Positions 34,501-47,025 of a stretch of DNA of 64,000 bases are shown here, in pieces. The notes under the pieces are model-generated. The model was not told the DNA's origin, did not search any database, and was given only the letters and a program-made list of their open reading frames with translations. Source of the stretch: Rosellinia necatrix (Eukaryota > Ascomycota > Sordariomycetes > Xylariales > Xylariaceae); the NCBI GenBank assembly GCA_021209875.1, contig JAGYVD010000008.1, positions 1,859,501 to 1,923,500 on the forward strand, in the 5' to 3' direction. How positions within the stretch are numbered: the first letter of the stretch is position 1; every line of letters begins with the position of its first letter. Made by a program: the position numbers and the translations under genes.

Positions 34501-36928
34501 TCGAAAATGTTCAATCGCAATAATTTGAAGTCCCAGTCACGGTTCGCTCATGCTTTTAGTCGCTAATTAGAGCTGATCTGGCCATGGGTTAGGCTGTATG
34601 TGCACGCTAACTTTCGCGAGAAGAAGATCTTAGATACCCTAGGCGTCACAACATCGCTGCACCGAAAACTAATCATGCTCATAATTGTGCCCTGCATCCG
34701 CGTCGGCCCCGTGTCCCCATAGCTTTCGGCGAAGATGTTACCGTTAAGACCACAGGCGGAAGATCCGCCACGGCCCGGTCGTGCTCAGTCCGCCCCCAAC
34801 TCTAAATTTGCCACTTTGCCACCCTCCCGTTGCGGTTTCTCGCGCCGTCCTCCCGTCCCCGCCAACAAAAAGCATATAGTTTATACGTCCGTAAACCTTG
34901 GGTGGCGTGGGGCTTCTTGCGGCGTTAGCCTCCTCGCCATATCAAAACGAACCAGCCCTCCCCGCCATACATACATACCCCCTTAACCGTGCGGGCTACT
35001 TTAAGCCAGAATGCCCGCTTCTTCCCCTGGTATTTCCCCCCCCCCTTTTTTTTTTCTAACGGTGAATATGGCTCACGTGACGCGAAAATGCACCTGTTTC
35101 AGCTGGCATGCGATCGGCTGCCTTCTACGTTCAGACAAAAAAAAAAAAAGCAGGGTCCTCGCTACAACACTAAAAAGAACCTGACATGGCGCTTGTTTAC
35201 GCGCCATTGACCATGGGCTCCTGAGCTGCGACACATGCCTGCTTGCTTCCAACTATGTCGTATTTAGTACATACGTACGTAGAGTCTTCTAAGCCGATAG
35301 GCTTTATGGTCCTTTCGTGTACTATAAAAGAAGTATACCGTTTCTTTCGGCTACGTTATCCCAATTGGTCTGGGGCTACTGTTTCGGGTCGCGATCTTGT
35401 CATATGTGTCACTCGCTTTATTACATAAGCCAATGCGGTGTATGATTTGGAGTTGTACCAGGCTTATCTTTTATAATATTCCTATTTTCCCCTTCTTTTC
35501 GAAAGATTCAACGTTTCCCCACTCCTTTACAAGTTTAATAACAAATGTCCTCTTTTACGAACCAATGCTATTCCTAAAACATACACCAACTTACAGTATT
35601 TTGCATGATTCAACTCTGTTCAATCTACCATAGTTACTAGCCCTAGGTTGCAATTGAAATTTAGAACACTCTAAGTATGGGCATTACGGCTATTGTTAAC
35701 ACGTACACGTAGCGTCGTAGGTAGAAGTTGAATCTTCTGCGTTCTTATTGAATGGTAAATTGATCACTGTTCTTATCGCCAGCAAATATATTAAGATTTG
35801 TAGAGATCGTATCACAACATAGACAGTCTCGTGGTAGCTATTAAGCAAGACAGGAGGTATGTCAAATGAAAACTAAAATTTCTATTAATGATGCTCGTTT
35901 TTCTGCCTTTGCTACACACATACAATATTATTGATCCCTGTGGCAGTATAAATATGTATTTGTGGGTGGCCAGCGCTCGGGTTTATAACGGTTTGCCTTT
36001 ACTAATCGGTATCAGTGGTGTATTAGCACAGTGCCGCAGTTATACTGCGCGGCAGTCAATTGGATCGTACAAAGGAGGTGATAAAGTGGCGGATAACGAG
36101 AACGACGTATTGAATAAAGTCGCCCTTGAGGTCGGATTCCTCCAACGAAAAATACCGCTGCAAGGAAATGGAAATGGAAGGTGATACCCATAAAGGTTAA
36201 TGTACGATGTTTGGTAGATCTGTGCTGTGGCAGCTTATTTCTGTATTCTTGGGTTCCACAGAACGCGCGTGTGGACGATTTCACCCCGGAAGGTTGCCGA
36301 CTGGGCTAACCGCATCGGCCGGCTGCCGACATTGATATAATTATTCCATCTGAGGGGACAGCGAGACTAACTTGAGACAGAGATGATTAAGATAGGGGTT
36401 AGCAGATTGTTGGAACTCTAATTTGAGAATCTTTATTTTTGGGAGGGGGGAAGGGGTGTACGCTACCAATCTAAAAATGTATTAACGTCGCCTTTTCCCC
36501 GTCGCATTAATTAAATGTTTTGACGCGTGGCAGAAATTTAGTTGCCTACAGGAACTAGGTGCTTAGTAGGGAATGAATCTCGGTGCCTGAAGGCGACTCC
36601 ACTGGGTTAGGCATCGATCTGCAGCTCATTAATTGATATAAATTGGCAGAAGAGGAGTGAAACAACAGAGTACATCACGAATGTGTCAACGCAAGTCAAT
36701 GGGCGAAAAACCTGGACATCACACGAACCGCGATAGAAACTGCGTTTGAAGCAACTTCGTCCCTTTTCACACCGCCCTTTATTTCCCCCCTCCTCTTTAT
36801 TACGTGGGGAGACATCGATTTCTTGGCGTGTCGAAATATACTGTCAGAGCCCCAAAGTCCAAACACATTATCGTATCATATATTTCCTTACCCTACCTAT
36901 ATTTGTTGTCTTAGAACCCATCGACCAG
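28532..36928. other. 8.4-kb gene-poor spacer
   Basis: No open frame longer than about 120 codons and none with recognisable domains. It contains AAATAAA-rich DNA with an inverted AAATAAATGA/TCATTTATTT pair near 30452-30497, a CACACC run near 32480-32510, A/G-rich tracts near 34430-34465 and poly-C/poly-T near 35035-35056. No tRNA was found by eye. Confidence 0.5.
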
Positions 36929-37972
36929 ATGGCTTTGAAAATGGATCCCGCGTCCGTGCTCGAGCAGCGTCAAACTACAGCTGCGGCTGAAGCTGCTGGC
37001 CTCGAATACATCGGCCCATGCCCGTCTCACCTAGGTGAGGCGTGGATCGATATCCCCCTGCCCGACGGTCAGACGAACAGGACCAAAGTGGTGTGGCCCA
37101 AGTCGACAGGGAGAGAGCCTCTCCAGTGCCCGCTGATCACCTACTTCCACGGCGGCGGACTCTCAGTATGGAGCCCCGATATGGTCTTAGCACCCGCTCG
37201 CGCCTTCGCCACTCTTTTTTCCTGTGTGGTGGCCTGTCCGACACTCAACCAACTCCCTGAACAGCTGTTTCCCGCACCCGTGCGAATCGCCTGGGATGTC
37301 TGCGTCTGGCTGTCCGATGCCGAGCATCTGAATGACGGCGTGTTGAAGGACGCTGGAACCAGCGTCAATCTGGACCGCGGCTTCGTGGTTGGTGGTCTCA
37401 GTTCTGGAGCTGCTGCCTCTGCTGTGATCGGGGCCATATCTTGTGCAGGTTCTGCGAAGGTTGATGATTTCGTCGGCCTGGCCACCTTGCAGAGCCCCAT
37501 CACCGGCATCTTCTCGGGGTTGCCGTTCTTAGTCACCGCAGCGATGCTTCCGGCACAATATCAGCCCATTTTCAAATCCCGGGAGGAGGCCCCGGTAAAC
37601 AAAGCCGCAAGTGATGCAATGAGCCGAGATCTAGAACCTTATCTCGGTGTGCACTCGCCCTGGTTCTCGCCGATCAATCTGGACTTGTCCGACCTTAACG
37701 TCTTTCAAGGCCACCCACCAAAGGTTTTCATATATGGCGGACAGTTGGATCAATTTCGAGATGATTCGATCATTTATGAAAAGTGGCTCTCGCAGTTGCC
37801 AGGGGTAGAGGTCAGGGCTACCGTGCTTGAGGGTGCTGACCACCAAACGGCATGGGTGTCAGCACCCTGGCCTGTTTGCCACAGCCGCAGAATCAAAGAG
37901 GTCACCCTCGACGGGATGGGCTGGCTCTTGAATCTGGAGTGGGATAGAAGCCAGGAGGAGCTGCCTATTTAG
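36929..37972 (+). CDS. Alpha/beta hydrolase (HGGG-type esterase/lipase)
   Basis: Single exon, 347 residues from the ATG at 36929 (MALKMDPASVLEQ); an in-frame Met at 36746 would add 61 unlikely residues. The oxyanion motif ITYFHGGGLSVWSP, the nucleophile elbow VVGGLSSGAAAS (G-L-S-S-G), the acid in FIYGGQLDQFRDD and the His in EGADHQTAW follow in the normal order for the hormone-sensitive-lipase-like (alpha/beta hydrolase-3) family. No signal peptide is seen, so it is probably cytosolic. Members cleave short esters or lactones; the substrate cannot be inferred. Isolated on both sides by gene-poor DNA, it is the first recognisable gene after an 11-kb gap. Confidence 0.85.
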   Translation: MALKMDPASVLEQRQTTAAAEAAGLEYIGPCPSHLGEAWIDIPLPDGQTNRTKVVWPKSTGREPLQCPLITYFHGGGLSVWSPDMVLAPARAFATLFSCVVACPTLNQLPEQLFPAPVRIAWDVCVWLSDAEHLNDGVLKDAGTSVNLDRGFVVGGLSSGAAASAVIGAISCAGSAKVDDFVGLATLQSPITGIFSGLPFLVTAAMLPAQYQPIFKSREEAPVNKAASDAMSRDLEPYLGVHSPWFSPINLDLSDLNVFQGHPPKVFIYGGQLDQFRDDSIIYEKWLSQLPGVEVRATVLEGADHQTAWVSAPWPVCHSRRIKEVTLDGMGWLLNLEWDRSQEELPI

Positions 37973-40125
37973 CCCCAAACACTGTAACCTATCTGCGTTC
38001 CTCAAGCATTTCTTACGTTGGTATTAGAGTAATCCCGTGAAGGGAATAAAACATTACTAAGTCGTCTTTTGAGATATTACAGCTTGATTCATAACTGTGC
38101 CTACGAATTAAGTCATACCTTCCTGGAGCTGCTGATTATTCCATTGATACATCCCAGTATTTAAATGCCGCGGACGCCCCTTATCGCAGTCTAAGCGTTT
38201 TGAAAGCAGTTGCCGAGTGTGTTTATCGTCACGTTGCACATGAAGATGATAGCCTCGGCTTGGACACATCCAGAGATAGAAGATCGAAGTCTTATCCCTG
38301 AGCGACAATTGATATAGAACTAATCCTGGCATAGCTTACTGTGTTAATTCCACTGCTTGTAGGTCTTGAGGTGATGGGCTAACATGCCGAACCTTTCTTA
38401 CAGCAACCCCAAAAACCCTCTAGCCTCCTGATTTCAGCTGACCTTGGGTCAGCCTCAAGAAACGTGGCGTATTGAAAAGTGACCTACTCGCCTTCATAAG
38501 AGGACTCTGAACAGACCTTAGTATAAAGTCCAAAAGTGTTGCAATAATATTCCGAAGCTGATGGACAATGAATACGATGCAGCCCAAGGGTTAGGGAGGC
38601 ACTCTTTATGCCAAGAAAACCCAACAGCCCTCCCGCTTAGTGAACTAGGTAATAGAATTTCAATTAGCCAACCGTGGTAAAGAAGATGGTTCTCTTTTAG
38701 TCTTTTTCGAATTGTGATTAGGGTTTAGCTCTGTATGGGGACCATCCTCGTCCTAGAATAGCAGGATTTCAGCTGGATAGGCAATCACCCAAATGCATTA
38801 CAGATGTATGCAGCCGGCTTCCTGTAAATATGACAGGCATAAATTGCATAGCGTCGGCAGCCCATCAAGGTAAGGATCGTCACTATGCTGGGCGAAGCGT
38901 GACGTATGCAAAAATGTCACATTATGTAGTATGTTGTCATAATGGTTAATTTTATACTTGTTAAACCATAGACTTGTGACCTTTATTATTAAGTACAAGC
39001 CTGATGGTAGGATCATCGCCGACGCAGATATTTTTCAGTAGATCATCCGATGAGCAGCTGTGTGGCCAGTTTGTGTTACATTTCAGACGCGTGTGGCTAC
39101 AATCTCGAGTTCGAACGGTATGCGCTACTACACAGGTCGAAGATGACTGGGTATGGAGGGTATCATCACCACTACGGGGGACAAGCAACCACAGAGGGAA
39201 AAACAAAAGCAAAAATGGAACCTAAACTCCGGCGAGGCGTAGCCTGCCGCATGCCATGGTTCGAATAGGGGTTTTATGTAGATATCTGCTACCGCCTTAG
39301 TGTCGGGGAAAGAATAGAACAATATCACAACAAAAGGTTGAAACTAAATTTTTGAAATTTTTAAAATCACTACTGCGAAAACATACTACAGCAGTACTGA
39401 CTATCATACTACTGCTGTTAAGATATCAAAAGTAGAATATTATCAAGTTGAAGACTTGACATATGCAGCTACCTATATCCTGTTACAGTCATAAAGTGAC
39501 AGTTATCCGGATCTACGTTTTTGGGGGCCTAAATTATTGGGGGCGATGCGTGTGGGTGATCAAAATGGAGGATTTCGCATCTAAATTAAAACCGTCAATA
39601 GTTTGAATAAAGAACCGGAGCATGGCCATCTTAATGGAAACGCTTATTATTGGCACCTACTCTGCCAAGCCTATTTCTTATTCGTTAGGATGCATTGCAG
39701 ATATAACTTGCTGAAGAGGATCGGCCATTAAGTCCTCGACCCCTCGCTTATTTGCAGCAGGCTATGAGGAAGCGATCCCAGCATAGCAGATAATCAGGTA
39801 TAATAATATTATTATTGTGTTACAACAGCCGGGGACTTGCACACCCGGTCTGGCAAACATCTCATACTTATTTCTTGTAGTATTCTTCCTTTCTTCAGGA
39901 TTTAGTCTAATATGTTATATCTTATGTAGACTGGTCAAAATCATCACCATTGTCAATTATGAGTACTTGATACTTTCATTCAAAGGATTTCCCGCCTCGA
40001 AAAGGCTCAAGCTTTTTTTCCTTTTCCGTGGAGACGCAACATTATGTATTGGAAATGCTAATATTATTACTAATAGTTTCAAGTTAAGGCTCAGTGAGTT
40101 ATAAAATGCCGAAGCGGTAGCACAG
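37973..40125. other. AT-leaning intergenic region
   Basis: No recognisable gene. A 5' exon with signal peptide for the next gene should lie near its right end but could not be identified. Confidence 0.5.
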
Positions 40126-41083
40126 GGATTCATTCTTGTTTAAACGAGATACCTGCGCAAGTCTTGGCCCAGAAAGGTTGTATAACATCTGTGTACCTAA
40201 TGACATGATTTGTTGTGAGTAAAATTATCTAAACAAATCCTTTTGTTTACATCCCTGACGCTGCCCCAAGGCACTCAAAACGGAGATGAGTTCCTGAGGT
40301 GCCAAGAACACCTGGGCAAAGGGTGGTGCTGGGTTGGAGAGTAAGTTATCGTCCTGGCCCCGAACACACTAAGCTGGCATTAACGTAACGTGATGGTGTA
40401 GCTCTCGTACAGACAACTGTTATGTCGATCAACCGTCTGAATGTGACACCACTAAGTCCGTACCATGCACGCGTCTCGAAGCAGGAGTAACCAGAGCGTG
40501 CTGTCCTCTATTAATTAGTTGCGTGGATAAATTTGACGCGACTGAAGAATATGTACATTGCCAAATTTTATACTCGTCGTTGATGCTTCTCAATATTTCA
40601 TCGACGTCATCATCATCATCGACATCATCGACATCGATATCATCGTCAGCAACATCATTAACGACATCTTATGTAATCTCGACTTCGACAAGCGTGACTT
40701 CTCCCTTCCAATTGACCAGTGATCCCTTGAACACGCCAGGCTCTACAGGAGGATCTGCTCCGGTTGTACCCAAACCCAGTCAAAACATATCTAATGGCAC
40801 GATAGCTGGTAGCGTGATTGGCGCGGTTGCAGGCCTAGTAATCGCGGACGTGGTGGCATACTACTTTCTCCGCCGTCGATGGATCGCAAAATATGGGGTG
40901 CCCAATGAACCTAGCAGCGTCTCGAACAAGACCACCGTGGCTCCCCACGAAAATGCAAGCGGCATGTATCCGGACGCCGGAGGAAACGTCCAGTTTCAGC
41001 AATTCGCTGAGGCAAGCCGCACAACACCATTTGAGTTACCTGAAAGCGGGAAACTAAGTGAAATAAATACCAGGCATTGGTGA
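40126..41083 (+). CDS. Cys-rich, Ser/Thr-rich single-pass membrane protein (5' end unresolved)
   Basis: Three exons join in phase: 40126-40214, 40271-40340 and 40402-41083. The outside part has paired cysteines: NICVPNDMICCTQNGDEFLR, then GKGWCWVGDSRTDNCYV, SECDTTKSVPC, TRACCPLLISC and EEYVHCQ, thirteen Cys in all. Next comes a Ser/Thr stalk from TCD codon runs (about 40600-40680), then one membrane segment (GTIAGSVIGAVAGLVIADVV) with a YYFLRRRW stop-transfer. A cytoplasmic tail of about 90 residues ends the protein. This layout is common among fungal surface proteins of unknown function. The exon before 40126, which should carry Met and a signal peptide, was not found; the acceptor CACAG at 40125 is inferred. 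It may therefore be 5'-truncated. Confidence 0.6.
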
Positions 41084-42563
41084 ACGCAAGTCATTTCATC
41101 TTTTCAGCCTGAGGGTGCACCTGATAGGGGCTCCGGAACGTTGTTGGAACGTACGGTAATGAAGGCTTAATACGGAAGGATGGGATGAGTATTGGACAGA
41201 ACTAGCAAGGTCACTGACTGTCGGCTGACGCGAGGGTTGGGAGATATTTCTATACTACGTGAGTGTGAAATACTATCTGGTGATATTGTCTGTAGGTTGG
41301 CTAATCACCGTTTGAGCTAGATAGTAATATCTATCTTAAGGCAAGTGATTGCTTCTTCACAAGGCCCTACATTACCAGAAGAAAGATATCTGGGGTATTT
41401 ATTACTATATGAAAGTAGTAACAAAATGCTCTTGAGCCTTATAGACACGTAATGACTAGATTGACAGTTAGCATTCTGGATAACCTCAACTAATTTGTGG
41501 AATGTTTATAGGATTTCGAGATACATGGATCGCATTCCCGGTGTGTTGCCGTCTAAACTTAGCCCCGACTACATTGTCGCCTTCCCTCTCCGCTCGCCAA
41601 CTGCACCCTATCCCGGTGGTTAGTTCAGAGCGCTTAATACTTCTATACTATTACTCTAGTTAGCCTATGCCTATCTTGGCAGGTCGCTTGATTTCGTCGC
41701 GTTGGGATTATTTATCATTTTCTAGTTGCACGCCCATAACGAGAAGAAGAGTGAGAGATCAAAGACATTCTCTTATTTTATCTTCAATTATGCATCTTTT
41801 CTTCAATTCTTCGCATGAAGAATTAACTGGTCAGCCGCATCTGCCTTGTTGAACCTTGGAAATCCCTAATGTCGGCCGATGAACCTCTGCGGTTGTGTCC
41901 TGTTGAGATCATACAATAGAGTCTACTGCCCTGCTTGAGCTAATAAATTAACTTATGTTTAAATACGTCATTTATATGCTCAATATCACTGAGATGGGCC
42001 GTGTTATGGTCGCCAGTGCACCGGCGGAAGTTGCATCCTATTGTCGGCGTCAACCCTCATCTATCTCGAATTCGCTATACGGCTCTAGGCAATTGATTGT
42101 AGCCCATAACGACGCATATCAATTTTACATACATGCATGTGTATATGAACATGTTGTTGGTATTGAGGTCGGCGTTCTGTATTCACCCGGTGTGGAGAAC
42201 GCGGGATGCCCAAAAGTCTCCGAGATTGAAGAAAGGGGCGGCGAAAAGGTCCGCGAATTAGCCCGTCCTCCCAACGGCATAGAGTACTCTCAGCAGCACA
42301 TAATCCCACTAGTCAATAGCCTCTACTTGAACTGATATCCGTGAAAGCCTTTTCTGGTAAATGATCTCACTAGGAAAATGATGGCACTCTGCTATTTCCC
42401 CATCACACCTGCTGCCTAGCTTCATTCTTCTCTATGTCTTTTATAGCTATCTTCTTTCGTTTTACATGTTTATTATTTTCACTTTCTTTCTCTCTTTTAT
42501 TTAACTCATATTATCCTATCTAATACAACACCAATTAGTCGCAATTTCGAATCCCCAAGAGAT
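41084..42563. other. Intergenic before MFS transporter
   Basis: Short unrecognised frames only. The last 150 bp are T/C-rich, like a fungal promoter leader, and probably serve the transporter. Confidence 0.55.
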
Positions 42564-44515
42564 ATGGCGGACAGCACCAACTCTGGCGACAACGGCCAAG
42601 ATGAGAAGCCTAGGTTCAACCGAGACCCACGATTTTGGGCCATCATTGCCACTCTCTGTGTTATCGGTATTTTGAGCGCTCTTGAGAATACTGTCGTTAC
42701 TACTACGCTCCCTCACATCGTTACTCAGCTTCAGCTCGGCGACAATTATATATGGGTTACTAATGTGTTCTTCCTCACCAGGTAAGGTCGGCTTCTTTCA
42801 AATATACATGCTCTCTATTCTTACGTCTGCTACTCTAGTGCTGCAGTCCAACCACTGTTCGGTCAGTTGGCGAATATATTCGGACGCAGATACATCACCT
42901 TGGTTATCGTCAGCCTGTTTACCCTAGGCAGCGGTATTGCGGGTGGTGCTAATAATGGTGCCACCCTTATTGCCGGTCGCGCTATCCAAGGAATGGGGAG
43001 TGGCGGTATCAACATGATCGTTGATGTCATTATATCCGACCTCGTACCCTTAAGAGAACGTGGAAACTATGTAAGTGGTTCCGGTGGCCCGCAGTTCACT
43101 ATTAGCATATATGGCGGTTTGTTATTGACCCCGGAGGGTCAAAGACGGCCTATGTGCTCCTTGTATACTTCATCGGTACCGCATTAGGCCCCTATGTAGG
43201 AGGTGCTATTATAGCTACTACGACTTGGCGCTGGGTGTTCTATATTAACTTACCCGTAAGCGAGCATCGCATTTCATACCTCTGTTCTGTGTTGATGACA
43301 ACTAATGTTGCCTAGGTGGGCGGCGTCTCTCTTATTATGGTATGTAATATTTCTACATACAATAACTCGGCCCTATTGTTAATATATTCTGATATAGATT
43401 CTCCTCTTTCTAAATGTTAAACATAACCAAGAGATGAGCTTCTCCAAGAAACTGCAACGCATTGACTACCTAGGCAACGCCCTCTTGATCGCTTCTACGG
43501 TGTCTATACTCTACGCTACTACTTATGGTGGTACTCGCGAGCCGTGGGCGTCCTGGAGAATCATATTGCCATTGGTTCTGGGTTTGCTAGGCCTTATTGC
43601 CTTCATGTTCCTTGAGACGGCAAATTTCATCCCGGAGCCTGTTGTACCAGCTCGACTGTTCAATAATCGGACATCTGCTACTATATTCGCTGTCACATTC
43701 TTCAACTCGGCCTTGCTCTACTGGGCGTTATTTTTCCTCCCAGTCTATTTTCAATCGGTCCTTGGTAGTTCTCCGGCTCGCGCAGGTGTTCAATTGCTAC
43801 CAGCAATTGTGGTCGCTGGTCAGTAATACCTTGGAATATCCTACGGGCTAAACCGCTAAGTCAGAACCTAATAGTCCCTGGCGCAATTGTCGCAGTACTT
43901 CTACTGACGAAGTTCGGCAAGTACAAGCCGCTACATTTGGCTGGCTTCGCGTTGAACACGATCGGTCTCGGATTATTCTCGTTGTTGAATGAGAAGAGCT
44001 CTACGGCTGAATGGGTAATCTATCAAATCATCGCCGCCGGCGGTTCAGGCTTCGTCCTCAATACACTCCTTCCCGCTTGCCAGGCGCCGCTCGACGAGCG
44101 AGATCAGGCCGCGGCAACGGCGACATGGTCTTTTGTCCGCTCCTTCGGGAATATCTGGGGCGTGGCAATACCTGCTGCGATTTTTAATAACTACTTTGAC
44201 AGAATGTCTCATCGCATATCCGATCCCGAGGTGGCGGCCATGTTCACGAACGGGAAAGCGTACGAATCCGCCAGTGCCGCTTATATCAACTTATTCCCAC
44301 CTAACATCAAAGCGGAAATTGTAAGCGTTTATGCCGATAGTTTGAAGTACATTTGGTATATCTCGGTGGTGTTCTCTGGCCTTTCTTTCTTTCTCGTATT
44401 CATCGAGAAGCAGGTTGAGATGCGCACAGAGCTAGACACAGAGTTTGGAATCTCTGACGATAAGAAGCAGGATACTGAGCTGGCTATAGAAGTCGCAGAA
44501 GAAAAAAAGCAATGA
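42564..44515 (+). CDS. MFS transporter, DHA2 (14-TM) drug:H+ antiporter family
   Basis: Six exons, 42564-42781, 42839-43070, 43145-43255, 43316-43339, 43398-43818 and 43875-44515, give 548 residues; exon 4 is a 24-bp micro-exon. After a hydrophilic N-terminus, TM1 reads FWAIIATLCVIGILSALENT. The signature motif A lies in QLANIFGRRYITL, and AGRAIQGMGSGGINMIVDV plus LVPLRERGNY are standard for DHA2. The later text FIGTALGPYVGG and WRWVFYINLP|VGGVSL is also canonical. The C-terminus is charged and cytoplasmic. The family exports drugs, toxins or fungal metabolites across the plasma or vacuolar membrane. The gene converges on the alcohol dehydrogenase (324-bp gap) and is the transporter of a possible three-gene module. 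Confidence 0.92.
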
Positions 44516-44838
44516 GGTGATTGGGGAGAATACTCAGACACGGGCTACCTAACTTTGGTGTTTGAGAGGGCACTGATCGAAGGGATGAATGGGTCGGAGG
44601 GAGTTAGAAGACGCTGTTACGAACAAAGAGCCCCGTGAATCCATGCTTGAATTAAGGGTATATATGAGGCTCTGCGACAGACAATATTGCTAAATATAAG
44701 CAGTCAACCTGTAAGCCTACTAGACGGCGAAGCGGTTAGTGTCTCAGGAGAATGTCAGCCTAGCTTCTGCCCTGGGCGCTCTTCAGCGCATCGCTTCTCA
44801 GTTAACACTGTCAGGCCCCTACCTCACGTCTCGAAACA
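44516..44838. other. Convergent 3' spacer
   Basis: The spacer between the stop codons of the MFS and dehydrogenase genes. Nothing else is visible. Confidence 0.6.
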
Positions 44839-46179
44839 CTATTTCTCGGCGTCGAAAATAACCTTCTGTACCTTCATAGAATCGAAAAGCTCGTAACCCT
44901 CAACTGCCTGGCTGAGCGGCATAACGTTCTCCGTCATAAAACTGTACCGTGCGTCAATAATCACGGTCACGACCTCTAGGGGCGGGGAGGGGGGACCCTG
45001 CTTACTCGAATACGTGCTGTTTCTTCTCAAGCAGCTTGAGCGCTTCCGGGAAGATGCCTAGATAGAGGACCATCGCTATTAGCCGAAGGATGACATTATG
45101 TGACACAGCACACGCGAGAACCCCAAGGTAAGAGGTGGACACTCACTCCGGACAGGGCACCGTCCCATCTGGATCTTGAGGTTCTTGCCGTACGCCTGGT
45201 TCCCGGACCAGGGGATGGCGCCGTTGTGCACGCCGACGCTCGAGATGGTGCCCCAGGGGCGCAGGAGCTGGAAGGCCGTCTCGAGCGCGGCGCTGTGGCC
45301 GACGACCTCGATGACGACGTCGGCGCCGCGGCCGTCCGTCAGCGCCCGGACGCGGGCCGCGAGACCCCCGGCGTCCTCGAGGTAGTTCCAGGGCTCGGCG
45401 CCGAGGGTGCGCGCCGTCTCGAGGCGCGAGGGCACCCCGTCGACGGCGAGCACGGCGCGGGGCGCGTACTCGAGCGCCGCCACCAGCGCGCAGAGGCCCA
45501 CGGGCCCGCAGCCGATCAGCACCACCACGCTGTCGCGCACCGCCTCCCCCTTCCCCTCCCCCTCGGCCGCCGCCAGCGGCGCGAGCGCGTTCGACGCCGC
45601 GAAGTACCCCGTCGGCAGGATGTCCGCCATCAGGCACAACTTGAGCTCCGCGATGCCCGGCGGCGCGCGCACGGCCGTCGAGTCCGCCAGCGGCACCCGC
45701 ACGTACTCGGCCTGCCCGCCGTCGAGCTGCGCGCACCCGAAGAGCAGGCACGCCTCGCACCGCGACGACAGCCCCCGCCGGCAGTAGAAGCACGCCCCGC
45801 AGCTCGTCGTGAACGGGCACACCACCGCGTCGCCCGGCCGCACCGAGTGCACCGCCGCCCCGACCTGGTGCACGCTCCCGGTGAACTCGTGGCCCATGAT
45901 GAACCCGGTCGCCGACGGCTGGTGGCCCCGGAACACGTGCAGTTCGCTGGGGAATCAACGGTTAGTACAGGTGCCAAGGTGTGCAACTCACTGTCCGTTG
46001 GGGTTCGAGTGGTTTGTAAGGAAACATTCGCCGCAAGATCCTTACCTTCCACATAAGGCAGTATATCGCACCTTGACGATGATGTCTCTTGGGTCTTGAA
46101 TAATTGGGATAGGTCTCTCTTCAACGGCCACCTCCTTAACACCCTTCAAGACCACTGCCCGCATCGTTTCTCTTGCCAT
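44839..46179 (-). CDS. Zinc-dependent alcohol dehydrogenase (MDR superfamily)
   Basis: Four exons, 46179-46046, 45946-45147, 45057-45006 and 44941-44839, give 362 residues. The catalytic zinc site is visible as ALCGS|ELH and FIMGHEFTG. The structural zinc loop CGACFYCRRGLSSRC carries four Cys. The NAD(P)-binding Rossmann turn is VLIGCGPVGLCAL, with VDGVPSRLETARTLGA after it. The C-terminus (VMPLSQAVEGYELFD, VQKVIF) is canonical. Family members oxidise alcohols or reduce aldehydes with NAD(P); the substrate is unknown. Exon 2 is strikingly GC-rich while exons 1, 3 and 4 are not. The gene lies head-to-tail with the P450 (about 850 bp) and converges with the MFS gene. Confidence 0.92.
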
Positions 46180-47025
46180 GATTGAGGTTTCGGAGTTAAT
46201 GAAGTGCAGTAGATCCGGGTGTCAGTATTCGTCAAGCTTTAGTTCATCATAATCTGGTTGTGATCTATATGACGCCGGCAGCAAGCGATCTAGAGCCCGG
46301 AGTAGAGACTGTTTAAGCGCTTTTGAAGGACGGGCTAGTAAAGCGAACGAATTTGTCGCATTTCGTGTGTGTGGGATCATTGGAGGGCGATGGTATGATG
46401 GTCTTGGTTGGGGTTTTGGGGTCATGTCATACCTCCGCAGCTAAGGAGCTCTCCGCGATGCCGAGGTCGAGACTAACGGCGGGACGCAGCGGAGTAGGGG
46501 ATATCGACAGCCTATAAGCCAATCCGGCGGGCGACAGAAGGCGAACTTCGGCAACTCGGAAGGTCGCTCCGAGGTGAGACTCGCCGGTCTCGGATTAGGA
46601 GAGGCAGGTAGCTGTCGTTTACATTTCGCATTGGGGCGAACAAAAACATCAACATCATAGACAAGTTTTAAAAATGATTAAGCATTCTATATTGAATCGG
46701 GACTGAAATATGCAATCTAGGCCAATTCGCAATTCCGAAGAATGAACCACGCCACATCCATGACTACATGACTAAGACGAATACAAAAGGAGGAACAGGG
46801 GACCACCTACCTATACACAATGGCCAACCCAGAAGCACTCTCGTAGCTAGTTCACTTATCCTTCATTCGAACTTGACTCGACCAGTTCAAATCAAACCAC
46901 CCTTGTCCCCTGCGAGATCCCCGAGCCGTCTCTCGGCGGGGGGGGAAACGCCATCCACGAAGAGGCACCGCGACAGTTGAGCCCCTCCCCCCCCCTCCCC
47001 CCCCTTTTTTTTTTATTTTTTCCCG
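46180..47025. other. Spacer between dehydrogenase promoter and P450 stop
   Basis: It should contain the dehydrogenase promoter and the P450 3' end. A pyrimidine/T-run lies at about 46986-47020. No gene is supported. Confidence 0.55.

Noticed and set aside
36746..36928. Upstream Met extending the esterase by 61 residues
   Set aside because: The extension has no family similarity, and the stretch looks like a T/C-rich fungal leader.
39200..39290. tRNA-like GGTTCGAATAGG box
   Set aside because: No matching A box, acceptor stem or anticodon stem could be drawn around it.
45100..46056. 318-codon plus-strand open frame, Arg/His-rich
   Set aside because: It is the antisense shadow of the GC-rich dehydrogenase exons; the opposite strand has zinc-site and Rossmann motifs and spliced exons.
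46222..46425. 67-codon minus-strand frame just upstream of the dehydrogenase start
   Set aside because: It lies in the expected promoter, has no motif and no supporting splice or leader evidence.
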